DNA of 64,000 nt from Pseudomonas paraglycinae. GTDB lineage: Bacteria > Pseudomonadota > Gammaproteobacteria > Pseudomonadales > Pseudomonadaceae. Shown one piece after another: positions 7,753 to 19,300 of the stretch (its first letter is position 1; the number at the start of each line of letters is the position of its first letter). A program made the position numbers and the translations under genes. The notes under the pieces were generated by a model, which worked only from the letters and a program-made list of their open reading frames with translations, searched no databases and was not told the DNA's origin. The DNA is taken from NCBI RefSeq assembly GCF_021601625.1, contig NZ_BQHR01000020.1, positions 1-64,000 of the forward strand, in the 5' to 3' direction.

Positions 7753-7768
7753 TCACTATATCTTGTGT
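7753..7768. promoter_or_regulatory. NrdR box candidate
   Basis: TCACTATATCTTGTGT closely matches the known NrdR consensus (ACACTATATATAGTGT). It lies ~430 bases upstream of nrdB and ~185 upstream of the candidate -10. NrdR represses ribonucleotide reductase genes. Usually two boxes occur; I do not find a convincing second one at the usual spacing. Confidence 0.6.
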
Positions 7769-7803
7769 TTTGCAACCCTTTTGCGCCGCTTCAAACACAA
7801 CTG

Positions 7804-7823
7804 AGCCCGACCGAAGCCGGGCT
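7804..7823 (-). terminator. Hairpin after the DUF2790 gene
   Basis: Arms AGCCCG and CGGGCT form a compact hairpin 55 bases past the DUF2790 stop. It lacks a strong U-tract, so termination may be weak. Confidence 0.5.
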
Positions 7824-7878
7824 GGAATCGACTCTCGATGTTGTGCTGAGTGATCCGATTCGGTGCAGTCTCAACGCA

Positions 7879-8139
7879 TCAATTGGTGCAGCCGTTACCC
7901 ATGATGCTGTAACGCAGAATGTGACGCTGACCCTTGGAGTCGTCGTACTCCATTTTCGCCGGAACAACTTCGCAGACATTCGGAACTTCGCTCATGGAAA
8001 CAACTTTGGCGATGTCCAGGTGAGTGGAGTAAGTGTATTCCTCGATAACCGGTTGTTGCTGTGCGACATCAGTCGGAACCTCGTCTGCCATGGCGGTTGC
8101 GCACAGACTGCTGAGGGCCAGAACCAATAAAGCTTTCAT
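7879..8139 (-). CDS. Small exported DUF2790 family protein
   Basis: This is an 86-residue protein. It has a signal peptide (MKALLVLALSSLCATAMA) cleaved near residue 18, and a mature part with THLDIAKVVSM, CEVVPAKMEYDDS and LRYSIMGNGC, the pattern of the pseudomonad DUF2790 family. Two cysteines in the mature protein could form a disulfide in the periplasm. The ribosome-binding site is AAGAAGG. Paralogues are common in Pseudomonas and function is not established. The mRNA leader carries a perfect 9-bp hairpin. Confidence 0.8.
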   Translation of the reverse strand: MKALLVLALSSLCATAMADEVPTDVAQQQPVIEEYTYSTHLDIAKVVSMSEVPNVCEVVPAKMEYDDSKGQRHILRYSIMGNGCTN

Positions 8140-8170
8140 TTGAATTTACCTTCTTGAGGTCGAGTGGGGT

Positions 8171-8195
8171 CACGCAACCTTTTTGGGGTTGCGTG
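8171..8195 (-). promoter_or_regulatory. Hairpin in the DUF2790 leader
   Basis: CACGCAACC and GGTTGCGTG form a perfect nine-base stem with a seven-base loop, 32 bases upstream of the start codon. It could stabilise the leader or be bound by a protein. No U-run. Confidence 0.45.
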
Positions 8196-8353
8196 TGGAA
8201 CTTCATCGTTTGCTTTGTTACTTCAGAACTGGATTAACGGCCTTCGTGGGGGCTGTAACCTTGTTAATCGCTTTGCCTTGTCGGCGAGGTGAATTTTAGG
8301 GAGGCGGGGCAGGGGTAAACAGACCCGGTTTTGATAAACACCTTTGGCAGATT

Positions 8354-8383
8354 TGGTAACAATCCTTGGGGATGGTGTTACCA
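8354..8383 (+). promoter_or_regulatory. Inverted repeat upstream of acs
   Basis: TGGTAACA and TGTTACCA face each other across 14 bases in the acs upstream region, a possible regulator site. The rest of 8196-8589, apart from the REP element, shows no gene. Confidence 0.35.
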
Positions 8384-8419
8384 GCGCTGCGGCTTTCCCG
8401 GGAAAACGAGGCGTCTGAA

Positions 8420-8442
8420 TCGCTGGCAGGCCAGCTCCCACA
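8420..8442. repeat. REP-type repeat element
   Basis: TCGCTGGCAGGCCAGCTCCC followed by ACA is the typical P. fluorescens-group REP sequence: a short GC-rich palindrome (CTGGC/GCCAG) with the TCCCACA tail. It lies between the divergent DUF2790 and acs genes. Confidence 0.75.
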
Positions 8443-8589
8443 AGGGTTGCGGGGTTTGCTTCGGAGGTGGTTCGGGCATTTCTGGATGTTTTGTAGGGGC
8501 TTGTTACTACCATCGTCGAATGGTTCTATACGGGCGCCCCGGCTACAACAGGGTCATACAAAAACAACTATTACACCGAGGTAGGAAAG

Positions 8590-10545
<1,956 letters not shown>

Positions 10546-10565
10546 GCGGCGGGTCTGAAGGCTGA

Positions 10566-10603
10566 AAAGCCCCGTCCGGCATCGCGCCGGGCGGGGCTTT
10601 TTG
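10566..10603 (+). terminator. acsA terminator
   Basis: Nested stem AAAGCCCCG/CGGGGCTTT with an inner CCGGC/GCCGG, followed by a T-rich stretch, 20 bases past the acsA stop. Confidence 0.9.
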
Positions 10604-10771
10604 TTTTCCAATAATTATCGGTTTCGTCCGTCAGGCACTTCCTGCTGTTACCCGTCCACCTTCAAGTAACCGAATGTGTAACCGCCGGCTCCACAACGGG
10701 GCATCCGGAAACGCATTGCCCTGTTTAAGGACCTTAAGACACCCGGTGAAAAATAAGACATAACCCCGCGC

Positions 10772-10800
10772 TTGCCGGATTAGAAGGGTTTGCGAATAAT
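10772..10800 (+). promoter_or_regulatory. Candidate sigma-70 promoter upstream of aotJ
   Basis: TTGCCG and AATAAT stand exactly 17 bases apart. It is about 300 bases before aotJ and upstream of the ArgR-type sites, so it could be a second, distal promoter. Confidence 0.35.
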
Positions 10801-10907
10801 AGGCCCGCAATTTGCAGCATAGATCGGTTCACTGTCTTTCGCTCTTGCATGAAATTGCAGGGCTGTCAATGTGCTCAAGCGGGTTTCTCGGTGCATCTGT
10901 AATTAGT

Positions 10908-10950
10908 TGTCGCATTGAAGAAATATCGGCTTCGGGCCTGTCGTTAGAAT
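10908..10950 (+). promoter_or_regulatory. ArgR-type half-sites and -10 of the aot operon
   Basis: TGTCGC-N8-AA (10908-10923) fits the known Pseudomonas ArgR half-site. A second, weaker copy (TGTCGT, 10939) follows 31 bases later in the same orientation. TAGAAT (10945-10950) could serve as the -10. This layout fits arginine-dependent ArgR activation, known for aotJ in P. aeruginosa. Confidence 0.55.
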
Positions 10951-11103
10951 GCCGATCACTCGCTCGTCGTGGCTTGCGTTGAAGCCTTCGCGGTTTTGAC
11001 TGGAAATGTCCCACGCACGCAGCAACCGATTTCGTTACACCCATTCGCATATTGGGCTGTCGCTCACTCTGCCGTTTTTGCCCTTTACCGATGGAGTCCC
11101 AAG

Positions 11104-11877
11104 ATGAAGAAACTTGTGCTGCTTGGCGCCCTGGCACTGTCCGTGCTGTCCCTGCCGACATTCGCCGATGAAAAGCCTCTGAAAATCGGTATCGAAGCGG
11201 CTTACCCTCCATTCGCCTCCAAAGCGCCGGACGGCAGCATCGTCGGTTTCGACTACGACATCGGCAACGCGCTGTGCGAAGAAATGAAGGTCAAGTGCCA
11301 GTGGGTCGAGCAAGAGTTCGACGGTCTGATCCCGGCACTGAAAGTGCGCAAGATCGACGCGATCCTGTCGTCCATGTCGATCACTGAAGACCGCAAGAAG
11401 TCCGTGGACTTCACCAACAAGTACTACAACACCCCGGCCCGCCTCGTGATGAAGGAAGGCACTCAGGTCAGCGAAGGTCTGGCTGAGCTGAAAGGCAAGA
11501 ACATCGGCGTACAACGTGGTTCGATCCACGAGCGCTTCGCCCGCGAAGTCCTGGCCCCGCTGGGTGCCGAGATCAAGCCATACGGCTCGCAGAACGAAAT
11601 CTACCTCGACGTGGCCGCCGGCCGCCTCGACGGCACCGTGGCGGACGCTACGCTGTTGAATGACGGCTTCCTGAAAACCGACGCCGGCAAAGGCTTCGCG
11701 TTCGTGGGCCCGGCGTTCACCGACGTCAAATACTTCGGCGACGGCGTAGGCATCGCGGTACGCAAGGGCGACGCCCTGAAAGACAAGATCAACACCGCCA
11801 TCGCGGCCATCCGCGAGAACGGCAAGTACAAGGCAATCCAGGACAAGTACTTCGACTTCGACATTTACGGCAAGTAA
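11104..11877 (+). CDS. aotJ: Arginine/ornithine ABC transporter periplasmic binding protein
   Basis: This 257-residue family 3 solute-binding protein begins with the signal peptide [21 protein letters not shown]. The mature part shows the class signatures [30 protein letters not shown] and [20 protein letters not shown]. An upstream in-frame start at 10969 exists but would lose the clean signal peptide; the ATG at 11104 has GGAG at a good distance. It captures arginine/ornithine in the periplasm for AotQMP. A hairpin plus T-run after the gene probably keeps its level above that of the permeases. Confidence 0.93.
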   Translation: MKKLVLLGALALSVLSLPTFADEKPLKIGIEAAYPPFASKAPDGSIVGFDYDIGNALCEEMKVKCQWVEQEFDGLIPALKVRKIDAILSSMSITEDRKKSVDFTNKYYNTPARLVMKEGTQVSEGLAELKGKNIGVQRGSIHERFAREVLAPLGAEIKPYGSQNEIYLDVAAGRLDGTVADATLLNDGFLKTDAGKGFAFVGPAFTDVKYFGDGVGIAVRKGDALKDKINTAIAAIRENGKYKAIQDKYFDFDIYGK

Positions 11878-11900
11878 AGACGTCGCTCGACCCGTCCGAA

Positions 11901-11942
11901 ATGGCGCAAGCAACAGGATCTCTGCGGTTTGCGCCATTTTTT
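11901..11942 (+). terminator. Attenuating hairpin between aotJ and aotQ
   Basis: ATGGCGCAA and TTGCGCCAT pair around a 19-base loop and are followed by six T. It looks like a partial terminator inside the operon, a common way to make more binding protein than permease. Confidence 0.6.
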
Positions 11943-11968
11943 CATCCCAACTTTCGAGGACCTGAATC

Positions 11969-12658
11969 ATGTTGAAAGGCTACGGGGCTGTCATCCTCGA
12001 TGGCGCTTGGCTGACGCTTCAGCTCGCCTTGTCGTCCATGGCCCTGGCCATCGTTCTCGGGCTGATCGGCGTCGCGTTGCGCCTGTCGCCGGTGCGCTGG
12101 CTGGCGTGGCTGGGCGATCTGTATTCCACGGTGATTCGCGGGATTCCCGACCTGGTGCTGATCCTGCTGATCTTCTACGGCGGTCAGGACCTGCTCAACC
12201 GCGTTGCACCGATGCTCGGCTATGACGACTACATCGACCTGAACCCGCTGGCCGCCGGTATCGGCACCCTCGGTTTCATCTTTGGTGCTTACCTGTCGGA
12301 AACCTTCCGCGGCGCGTTCATGGCAATCCCCAAAGGTCAGGCCGAAGCCGGCATGGCGTACGGCATGAGCAGCTTCCAGGTGTTCTTCCGGGTGCTGGTG
12401 CCGCAGATGATTCGTCTGGCGATCCCGGGCTTCACCAACAACTGGCTGGTGTTGACCAAGGCCACCGCGCTGATTTCCGTGGTCGGTCTGCAAGACATGA
12501 TGTTCAAGGCCAAGCAGGCGGCCGACGCCACCCGCGAGCCTTTCACCTTCTTCCTCGCAGTAGCGGCGATGTACCTGGTGATCACCAGTGTCTCGTTGCT
12601 GGCGCTGCGTCACCTTGAGAAGCGCTACTCGGTAGGCGTAAGGGCGGCTGATCTATGA
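11969..12658 (+). CDS. aotQ: Arginine/ornithine ABC transporter permease AotQ
   Basis: This 229-residue inner-membrane permease of the HisQ type has about five hydrophobic segments, starting AWLTLQLALSSMALAIVLGL. The EAA loop (EAGMAYGMSSFQVFFRVLVPQ) contacts the ATPase. It overlaps aotM by four bases (ATGA) and forms the heterodimeric channel with it. The start follows GAGGACC. Confidence 0.92.
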   Translation: MLKGYGAVILDGAWLTLQLALSSMALAIVLGLIGVALRLSPVRWLAWLGDLYSTVIRGIPDLVLILLIFYGGQDLLNRVAPMLGYDDYIDLNPLAAGIGTLGFIFGAYLSETFRGAFMAIPKGQAEAGMAYGMSSFQVFFRVLVPQMIRLAIPGFTNNWLVLTKATALISVVGLQDMMFKAKQAADATREPFTFFLAVAAMYLVITSVSLLALRHLEKRYSVGVRAADL

Positions 12659-13353
12659 TCTTCGACTACAACGTCATTTGGGAGGCCCTGCCGCTGTACT
12701 TCGGCGGTCTGGTCACCACCCTCAAGTTGCTCGCGCTGTCGCTGTTCTTCGGTCTGCTCGCGGCACTGCCGCTGGGCCTGATGCGTGTGTCCAAGAACGC
12801 TGTGGTCAATGGCGCAGCCTGGCTCTACACCTACGTGATTCGCGGCACGCCGATGCTGGTTCAACTGTTCCTGATCTACTACGGTCTGGCCCAGTTCGAA
12901 GCGGTGCGCGAGAGCTTCCTCTGGCCGTGGCTGTCCAGCGCAACGTTCTGTGCGTGCCTGGCGTTCGCGATCAACACCAGCGCCTACACCGCTGAAATCA
13001 TCGCCGGCAGCCTGAAGGCCACGCCGAACGGCGAGATCGAAGCGGCCAAGGCCATGGGCATGTCGCGCGTCAAGATGTACAAGCGCATCCTGCTGCCATC
13101 GGCCCTGCGCCGGGCGCTGCCGCAGTACAGCAACGAAGTGATCATGATGCTGCAGACCACCAGTCTGGCGTCCATCGTGACCCTGATCGACATCACCGGC
13201 GCGGCCCGTACCGTCAACGCGCAGTTCTACCTGCCGTTCGAGGCGTACATCACCGCCGGCGTGTTCTACCTGTGCCTGACCTTCATTCTGGTGCGCCTGT
13301 TCAAGCTGGCCGAGCGTCGCTGGCTGAGCTACCTGGCCCCGAGGAAGCACTGA
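12655..13353 (+). CDS. aotM: Arginine/ornithine ABC transporter permease AotM
   Basis: This 232-residue HisM-type permease has the N-terminal segment LTTLKLLALSLFFGLLAALP in shifted form (GLVTTLKLLALSLFFGLLAA), RGTPMLVQLFLIYYG, and the EAA loop EAAKAMGMSRVKMYKRILLP. Partner of AotQ; start overlaps the aotQ stop by four bases and the next gene starts one base after its stop. Confidence 0.92.
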   Translation: MIFDYNVIWEALPLYFGGLVTTLKLLALSLFFGLLAALPLGLMRVSKNAVVNGAAWLYTYVIRGTPMLVQLFLIYYGLAQFEAVRESFLWPWLSSATFCACLAFAINTSAYTAEIIAGSLKATPNGEIEAAKAMGMSRVKMYKRILLPSALRRALPQYSNEVIMMLQTTSLASIVTLIDITGAARTVNAQFYLPFEAYITAGVFYLCLTFILVRLFKLAERRWLSYLAPRKH

Positions 13354-13354
13354 T

Positions 13355-14467
13355 ATGGAACGCATCGACCACGTTCTGCCGTGGAGCCACCTGGGCAGCG
13401 AGCGCCGGATTTCGGTGTTCCGTTTCGGAAGCGGCGAGCGCAAGGCCTACATCCAGGCCAGCCTCCACGCTGACGAACTGCCCGGCATGCGCACCGCCTG
13501 GGAACTGAAAAAACGCCTCGGCGAACTCGAAGCCAAGGGCCTGCTCAACGGCGTCATCGAACTGGTGCCTGTGGCCAACCCGCTGGGTCTTGGCCAGTTG
13601 CTGCAAGGCAACCATCAGGGGCGTTTCGAGGCCGGCAGCGGCAAGAATTTCAACCGTGATTTCGTCGAGCTCAGCGCCCCCGTGGCCGCCAGGCTGGAAG
13701 GACAACTCGGTGATGATCCGCGCGCCAACATCCGTTTGATCCGTCAGGCGATGGCCGATCATCTGGCCGAATTGCCTGAGGCGAGTAGCCAGTTGCAAGG
13801 CATGCAGCGCATCCTGCTGCAACACGCCGCCACCGCCGATGTGGTGCTGGATCTGCATTGCGACTGTGAAGCCGCGCTGCACATGTACGCGTTGCCGCAG
13901 CACTGGCCGCAGTGGCGTTCGCTCGCTGCGCACCTGGACGTGAAGGTCGGTTTGCTGGCTGAAGATTCCGGCGGCAGCTCGTTCGATGAAGCCTGTTCGC
14001 TGCCGTGGCTGCGTCTGTCGCGTCTGTTCCCGGACGCGCAGATTCCACTGGCGTGCCTGGCGACCACCGTTGAACTGGGTGGTCAGGCTGACACCACGCC
14101 GGCGCAGGCCGAAGCCTGGGCAGAAGGCATTCTGGCGTTCCTCGCCGAGCAAGGCCTGATCCGTGGCGAGTGGCCGAGCGCGGCGCACGAACCGTGCGAA
14201 GGCATGCCGTTCGAGGGCACTGAATTGCTCCTGCCGCCGCATCCGGGCGTGGTGAGTTTTCTGCGCAAGCCCGGCGAGTGGGTTGAAGCCGGTGACAAGA
14301 TTTTCGAAGTGATCGATCCGCTGTCGGATCGGGTCAGCACGGTGTGTGCTGGTACGTCCGGGGTGCTGTTTGCCATTGAGCGGCTGCGTTACGCCCAACC
14401 CGGTTTCTGGCTGGCCAAAGTGGCGGGGCGCGATGCGCTGCGCGACGGCCCTTTGCTCAACGACTGA
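13355..14467 (+). CDS. aotO: AotO: succinylglutamate desuccinylase/aspartoacylase family protein
   Basis: This 370-residue protein is a zinc-carboxypeptidase-like amidohydrolase. The motif QASLHADELPGM supplies the first zinc ligands (His and Glu) and VLDLHCDCE a third His. The C-terminal part (HPGVVSFLRKPGEWVEAGD) resembles the small barrel-like domain of aspartoacylases. It sits inside the aot operon between permease and ATPase genes, as in P. aeruginosa, where it is not needed for transport. A deacylation role on an arginine-related compound is inference. The ribosome-binding site GAGGAAG lies in the end of aotM. Confidence 0.85.
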   Translation: MERIDHVLPWSHLGSERRISVFRFGSGERKAYIQASLHADELPGMRTAWELKKRLGELEAKGLLNGVIELVPVANPLGLGQLLQGNHQGRFEAGSGKNFNRDFVELSAPVAARLEGQLGDDPRANIRLIRQAMADHLAELPEASSQLQGMQRILLQHAATADVVLDLHCDCEAALHMYALPQHWPQWRSLAAHLDVKVGLLAEDSGGSSFDEACSLPWLRLSRLFPDAQIPLACLATTVELGGQADTTPAQAEAWAEGILAFLAEQGLIRGEWPSAAHEPCEGMPFEGTELLLPPHPGVVSFLRKPGEWVEAGDKIFEVIDPLSDRVSTVCAGTSGVLFAIERLRYAQPGFWLAKVAGRDALRDGPLLND

Positions 14468-14490
14468 CTGTTTTTGTGAGAACCGACCGC

Positions 14491-15255
14491 ATGTACAAAC
14501 TTGAAGTCCAAGACCTGCATAAACGCTATGGCAGTCACGAAGTGCTCAAGGGCGTTTCCCTGAAAGCGGCCGCCGGCGATGTGATCAGCATCATCGGCTC
14601 CAGTGGCTCCGGCAAAAGTACTTTCCTGCGCTGCATCAACCTGCTTGAGCAGCCGCACGCGGGCAAGATCCTGCTCAACAACGAAGAGCTGAAACTGGTA
14701 GCGAACAAGGACGGCGCGCTGAAAGCCGCTGATCCGAAACAGTTGCAACGCATGCGTTCGCGCCTGTCGATGGTGTTCCAGCACTTCAACCTGTGGTCGC
14801 ACATGACCGCGCTGGAAAACATCATGGAAGCGCCGGTTCACGTGCTGGGCGTGTCCAAGGCCGAAGCCCGCGAGAAAGCCGAGCACTACCTGAACAAGGT
14901 GGGTGTGGCCCATCGTAAGGACGCGTTCCCGGGGCACATGTCCGGTGGCGAACAGCAGCGCGTGGCAATCGCCCGTGCGCTGGCGATGGAACCGGAAGTG
15001 ATGCTGTTCGACGAACCGACTTCGGCCCTCGACCCGGAGCTGGTCGGCGACGTGCTGAAAGTCATGCAGGCCCTCGCTCAGGAAGGCCGGACCATGGTGG
15101 TGGTGACCCACGAAATGGGCTTCGCCCGTGAAGTGTCGAATCAGTTGGTGTTCCTGCACAAAGGCGTCGTCGAAGAAAGCGGCAACCCGCGTGAAGTGCT
15201 GGTCAATCCGCAATCGGAACGTTTGCAACAATTCCTCTCGGGCAGCCTCAAGTAA
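14491..15255 (+). CDS. aotP: Arginine/ornithine ABC transporter ATP-binding protein
   Basis: This 254-residue ATPase energises AotQM. Walker A is GSSGSGKST, the Q-loop lies in MVFQHFNLW, the signature in MSGGEQQRVAIARAL, and Walker B in VMLFDEPTSALDPE, with the switch His in VVTHEMGFA. I chose ATG 14491 (MYKLEVQDLHKRYG), which matches the AotP length. A GTG at 14476 would add five residues. It follows aotO by 23 bases. Confidence 0.94.
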   Translation: MYKLEVQDLHKRYGSHEVLKGVSLKAAAGDVISIIGSSGSGKSTFLRCINLLEQPHAGKILLNNEELKLVANKDGALKAADPKQLQRMRSRLSMVFQHFNLWSHMTALENIMEAPVHVLGVSKAEAREKAEHYLNKVGVAHRKDAFPGHMSGGEQQRVAIARALAMEPEVMLFDEPTSALDPELVGDVLKVMQALAQEGRTMVVVTHEMGFAREVSNQLVFLHKGVVEESGNPREVLVNPQSERLQQFLSGSLK

Positions 15256-15366
15256 TCGCTCCCGTTATGCACCAGATTAGGTCATGCTGCGCAGCGCGCC
15301 AGATGGTCTAATTTGGTTGCAGCCGATTTCGGTTTTTCCCTCTGTTTACGTTTCGGATCGCCCGCC

Positions 15367-16347
15367 ATGACTGCCCATCGAATTGGTTTCCTGATTTGGC
15401 CCAGCACTAAAGCTCTGACTTTGGCGCTGGCAGAGGAGGCCTTGCGTGTTGCCCAGCGTGTGCATCCGGACGTGGTTTACGAGTTGTCCTTCCTGCAGGC
15501 CGAAGCACCGGCCGAGGGTGAATGGCAACTGCCCGGCGAACCCTGGGCGGGCAAGCTCGAAAACTTCCAGAAACTGTTCCTGCTCGCTGACGAGCCACCG
15601 ACCACGTTGGCGCCGGCACTCAGCAGTGCGCTCAAACAATTGGTGCGCGCCGGTTGCGTCATTGGCGGTCTGTCGGCCGGTGTGTACCCGCTGGCGCAAC
15701 TCGGTCTGCTCGACGGTTACCGCGCCGCCGTGCACTGGCGCTGGCAGGACGATTTCGCCGAACGCTTCCCGAAAGTCATCGCCACCAGTCATCTGTTCGA
15801 CTGGGATCGTGATCGCCTGACGGCGTGCGGCGGCATGTCGGTGCTCGATCTGTTGCTGGCGGTGCTGGCCCGCGATCATGGTGCGGAACTGGCCGGTGCG
15901 GTCTCTGAAGAACTGGTGGTCGAACGCATCCGCGAAGGCGGCGAGCGTCAGCGCATTCCATTGCAGAACCGTCTCGGCTCCAGCCATCCGAAGCTCACCC
16001 AGGCGGTGCTGCTGATGGAAGCCAACATCGAAGAGCCGCTGACCACCGACGAGATCGCCCAGCATGTGTGCGTGTCCCGTCGCCAGCTGGAGCGGATCTT
16101 CAAGCAATACCTCAACCGCGTGCCGAGCCAGTACTATCTGGAACTGCGCCTGAACAAGGCCCGGCAGATGTTGATGCAGACCAGCAAGTCAATCATCCAG
16201 ATCGGCCTGTCGTGCGGTTTTTCCTCGGGACCGCATTTCTCCAGCGCCTATCGCAACTTCTTCGGCGCCACGCCGCGGGAAGACCGCAACCAGCGGCGCA
16301 GCAGCAGTCCGTTCGAACTGTCGTCGGTGCCGCCAGAGCGCGGTTGA
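15367..16347 (+). CDS. argR: Arginine-responsive AraC-type transcriptional regulator ArgR
   Basis: This 326-residue protein has an N-terminal class I glutamine-amidotransferase-like (DJ-1/PfpI-type) domain (HRIGFLIWPSTKALTLALAEE to about 190) and a C-terminal AraC/XylS pair of helix-turn-helix motifs (TTDEIAQHVCVSRRQLERIF and IIQIGLSCGFSSGPHFSSAYRNFFGATP). In P. aeruginosa ArgR activates aot and aru operons and represses biosynthesis. I chose ATG 15367; a TTG at 15313 is also in frame but has no support. The 110 bases upstream hold two related boxes (CCAGATTAGGTC and CCAGATGGTCTAAT) that may serve its own control. Confidence 0.94.
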   Translation: MTAHRIGFLIWPSTKALTLALAEEALRVAQRVHPDVVYELSFLQAEAPAEGEWQLPGEPWAGKLENFQKLFLLADEPPTTLAPALSSALKQLVRAGCVIGGLSAGVYPLAQLGLLDGYRAAVHWRWQDDFAERFPKVIATSHLFDWDRDRLTACGGMSVLDLLLAVLARDHGAELAGAVSEELVVERIREGGERQRIPLQNRLGSSHPKLTQAVLLMEANIEEPLTTDEIAQHVCVSRRQLERIFKQYLNRVPSQYYLELRLNKARQMLMQTSKSIIQIGLSCGFSSGPHFSSAYRNFFGATPREDRNQRRSSSPFELSSVPPERG

Positions 16348-16361
16348 TCCCTCACCAATTA

Positions 16362-16386
16362 CGCCATGGCATTGGCTGCCATGGCG
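16362..16386. terminator. Hairpin between convergent argR and the LRR gene
   Basis: CGCCATGGC and GCCATGGCG form a perfect nine-base stem around seven bases in the 48-base gap between converging genes. U-runs are poor, so a bidirectional terminator or transcript-end stabiliser is likely. Confidence 0.6.
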
Positions 16387-16395
16387 CTGTATCGG

Positions 16396-19300
16396 TCAGT
16401 CTTCGATTTCCAGATCAGGCCTCATTTCAGCCGGGCGCGGCGCATCGTCGATGCCGGCGACGTTCAGGTTGTTGCCAGTCTCCTGATAGTAGGCCCGGAC
16501 TCTTGCTTTGCTCTCGGTCGACAACGGGTTATCGCGCAAGTCATAGCGGTCGCCGACGGCCGCGGGCACATCCATGATTTCTTCCGGCACGTCTGTGATC
16601 GCATTGCCGGACAGATCAATCTCGTTCCAGTGCAGGTTTTCCAGTACGCCTCGCGGTATTTCGGTAATTCCGGTATCGCTCAGGTCGAGGTCGGTCAGGC
16701 CATGCAGGTTGCTGACGTCCGGCGTCAGCCCCAGCGGGTTGTCGCGCAGGTTGAGTACCTCGAGTTTGTCCATGCTCGCCAGTGCTGCTGCCGATTCGGG
16801 TGTCAGCCTGATTTTGCAGTCCGGCAGGCTCAGGGCGGTCAACTGATTCATGGTGAAAATATCCTCGGGAATATCGCCCAGATTGCATTCGCGAATGGCC
16901 AGGCTGTCCAGGCCGGGAAAAGCTTCAAGGAAGCGTCCGAGCCTTGATGAATGGCCTTCACCCACCAGGAACAGGTCCGGCACGTAGGGCAATGGGGCGC
17001 CGAGTGTCGGCAACTCGCCGATGAAACTCACAGTGTGGCTGAACCCGAAACTGTCGAGACTCGAGTCCTCCATCGGGATCTGGCGCCAGCAGGTCAGCAG
17101 TGCTTCGGCGAACTGCGTACGCAGTTGTTCCTGACGTAGTCGCTCGGTTACGGGCAGCGGTTGGCCGTCGGGCGCACTCACAGGGATGTCGCTGCTCCAA
17201 TGAGCGAGGCTGCGGGTGAGATCGCTCAGCGCCATTTCCCTTCTTGCTACTTCCTGACGGCCATCAGCCAACGTGCCACTCAGGCGATAGAGGAAGGTGC
17301 TGGCCTGATCATCGTCCAGCGCCGGATAAAGCGTTTGCACCCGAGCCCGATCTGCCTCTTCGGCAAGCACGCCCAGATCACCTCCGGTACGCCGAAAGTA
17401 ATCCTTGACCCGCTCTCGCGTCGCCGGGCTCAGAGGGTTGTTGCCAAAGTCGTAACCGTTACCGATTTCCGCCGGCAGGTTGAAAACTTCGTCAGGAATT
17501 TCGTTGAGCCGGTTGTTGTTGAGGATGACGATTTCAAGCTGCGGATGGTTGATCATTCCGTCGGGAATTTCGCTGATCGCGGTGCCGGCCAGATCGAGAA
17601 AATCCAGCGCCGGCAAGGAGCGGATGTCTGGCGCCAGTCCCAGAGGGTTGTTGTACAAGTCGAGTTTTTTCAATCGTGTCAGCGAAGCAAGGGTGGAACG
17701 GCCCTCGACATCCAGCGTCACCGCGCAATTGCTCAGTACCAGATTTTCCAGGGCTGGCATACGCCGGAACGAATCCGGTATTTGCTGCAATCCAAGATCG
17801 CGCAGCTCCAGTGTTTCCAGCCCTGAAAAGGCGTCGAAGAAAACATCGCCGGCGCGCAATTGGGCGTTGCCGGTGATCGACAATGTGGTGACATGGCTGA
17901 AGTCGGCGCTCAGTGAGGGCAGCTCGCCGATGAAAGGGAGATTGAGGATCAGCCTGTCTGATCGCATCTCCGGTTGTGCGGTCGAGCGTGCGCGCCAGAA
18001 CGCTTGCAGGTCACGGCGATATTGATCGCGGCCGGTGCGTTCAACGATTTTGTCCTCATCTGTGAGTGGCGTACCGGTTGACGGATGTTGCTCGGGAACC
18101 TCACTGACCCAACGGTTGAGGGTTGTATCGAGTTGCTGCCATTGCGTTTCCCACTGAGCGATTTGAAGTCGACCCTGAGCGACGGTTCCCGGCAACAAAT
18201 ACAACATTCGATTGGCTTGTTCGGCGTCGAGGGTCGGAAACAAAACGCGCACGCGGTCGATGTCCGCCGTCGGCATCGACACCCCGAAGTCTTGCCGGGT
18301 GTGCTGGTAGCGGGTCTTGATCCGCTCGCGAGTGGCGGGTGAAAACGGGTTTTCGCCAAGCATGAATTGGTTGGGTGAAAGCGCAGGGCGATCGAGCAGG
18401 CTGTCGGGAAGCTCGCTGATCCGGTTGTGTTCGAAGTTGGCCATGATCAGCGTCGGGTGCTCGACCAGGCCTTCCGGCAGATGAGAGATCCCGGTGTCGA
18501 TCAGGCGCACGTGAGTCAGCGCCGGCAAGGTCTTCAACTCTGGTGCAGCGCCCAGCGGGTTGTGGCTCAGATTGAGGAACTGTAGACGGCTCATGGACGA
18601 CAGGCGGGCCTGAGTCGGCGGCGTCAGGGTCAGCTCGCAGTACTCCAGCACCAGGCGCTCCAGCAACGGCATGCGTTCGCAAGCTTCGGGCAATTGCTCC
18701 AGTTTGAACTCGTGCAGTTCCAGATGACGCAGGCCGGTGAAAGGCCAAAGAAAAGCATCGATGCCGCTCAGGGCCGGATTGCCGTCAAGGGTCAGCTCGG
18801 CGATGTGGCTGAAGTCAGCCGACAGCACGGGCAAATCGCCAATGAACGGCAGCTCTGCGATCAGCACATTGCCCCTTTGCGTGGCTTTTTCGGCAAACCG
18901 GAAGCGCCACAGTTCTTCGATTCGTTGGGCAAACAGCTTTCTGTTGGTCTGCATCACGAACACCTGCCGGGGATTGAGCACCTGCCCCGTGTCCGGATGA
19001 ATACTCGGCCCTGCCGCTGCCCACCGTGCAAGGTCGGCATTCAGTTGGCGGATTTCTGCCTGCCAGTGGCGCAGCTGGCTTCGGCCATGTTCAATCGAGC
19101 CCGGCAAGCTGTAGAACACATCGCTGGCGTCTTGCGCGTCGAGGTCGGGAAACAGCTGCTGGGTGGTTTCTATATCTGCAAGGTCGGCGAGTACGGCGAA
19201 ATCCTGCCCGGTCTCGCGGTTGTATTGTTTGATCCGCTCGCGAGTGCTGGCGCTCAGTGGATTGTTCGAGAGGTCGTAGCCGTCACCGGCCTGAGCCGAT

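Noticed and set aside
7780-7799. Second NrdR box three turns from the first
   Set aside because: No sequence at the expected distance on either side resembles the consensus.
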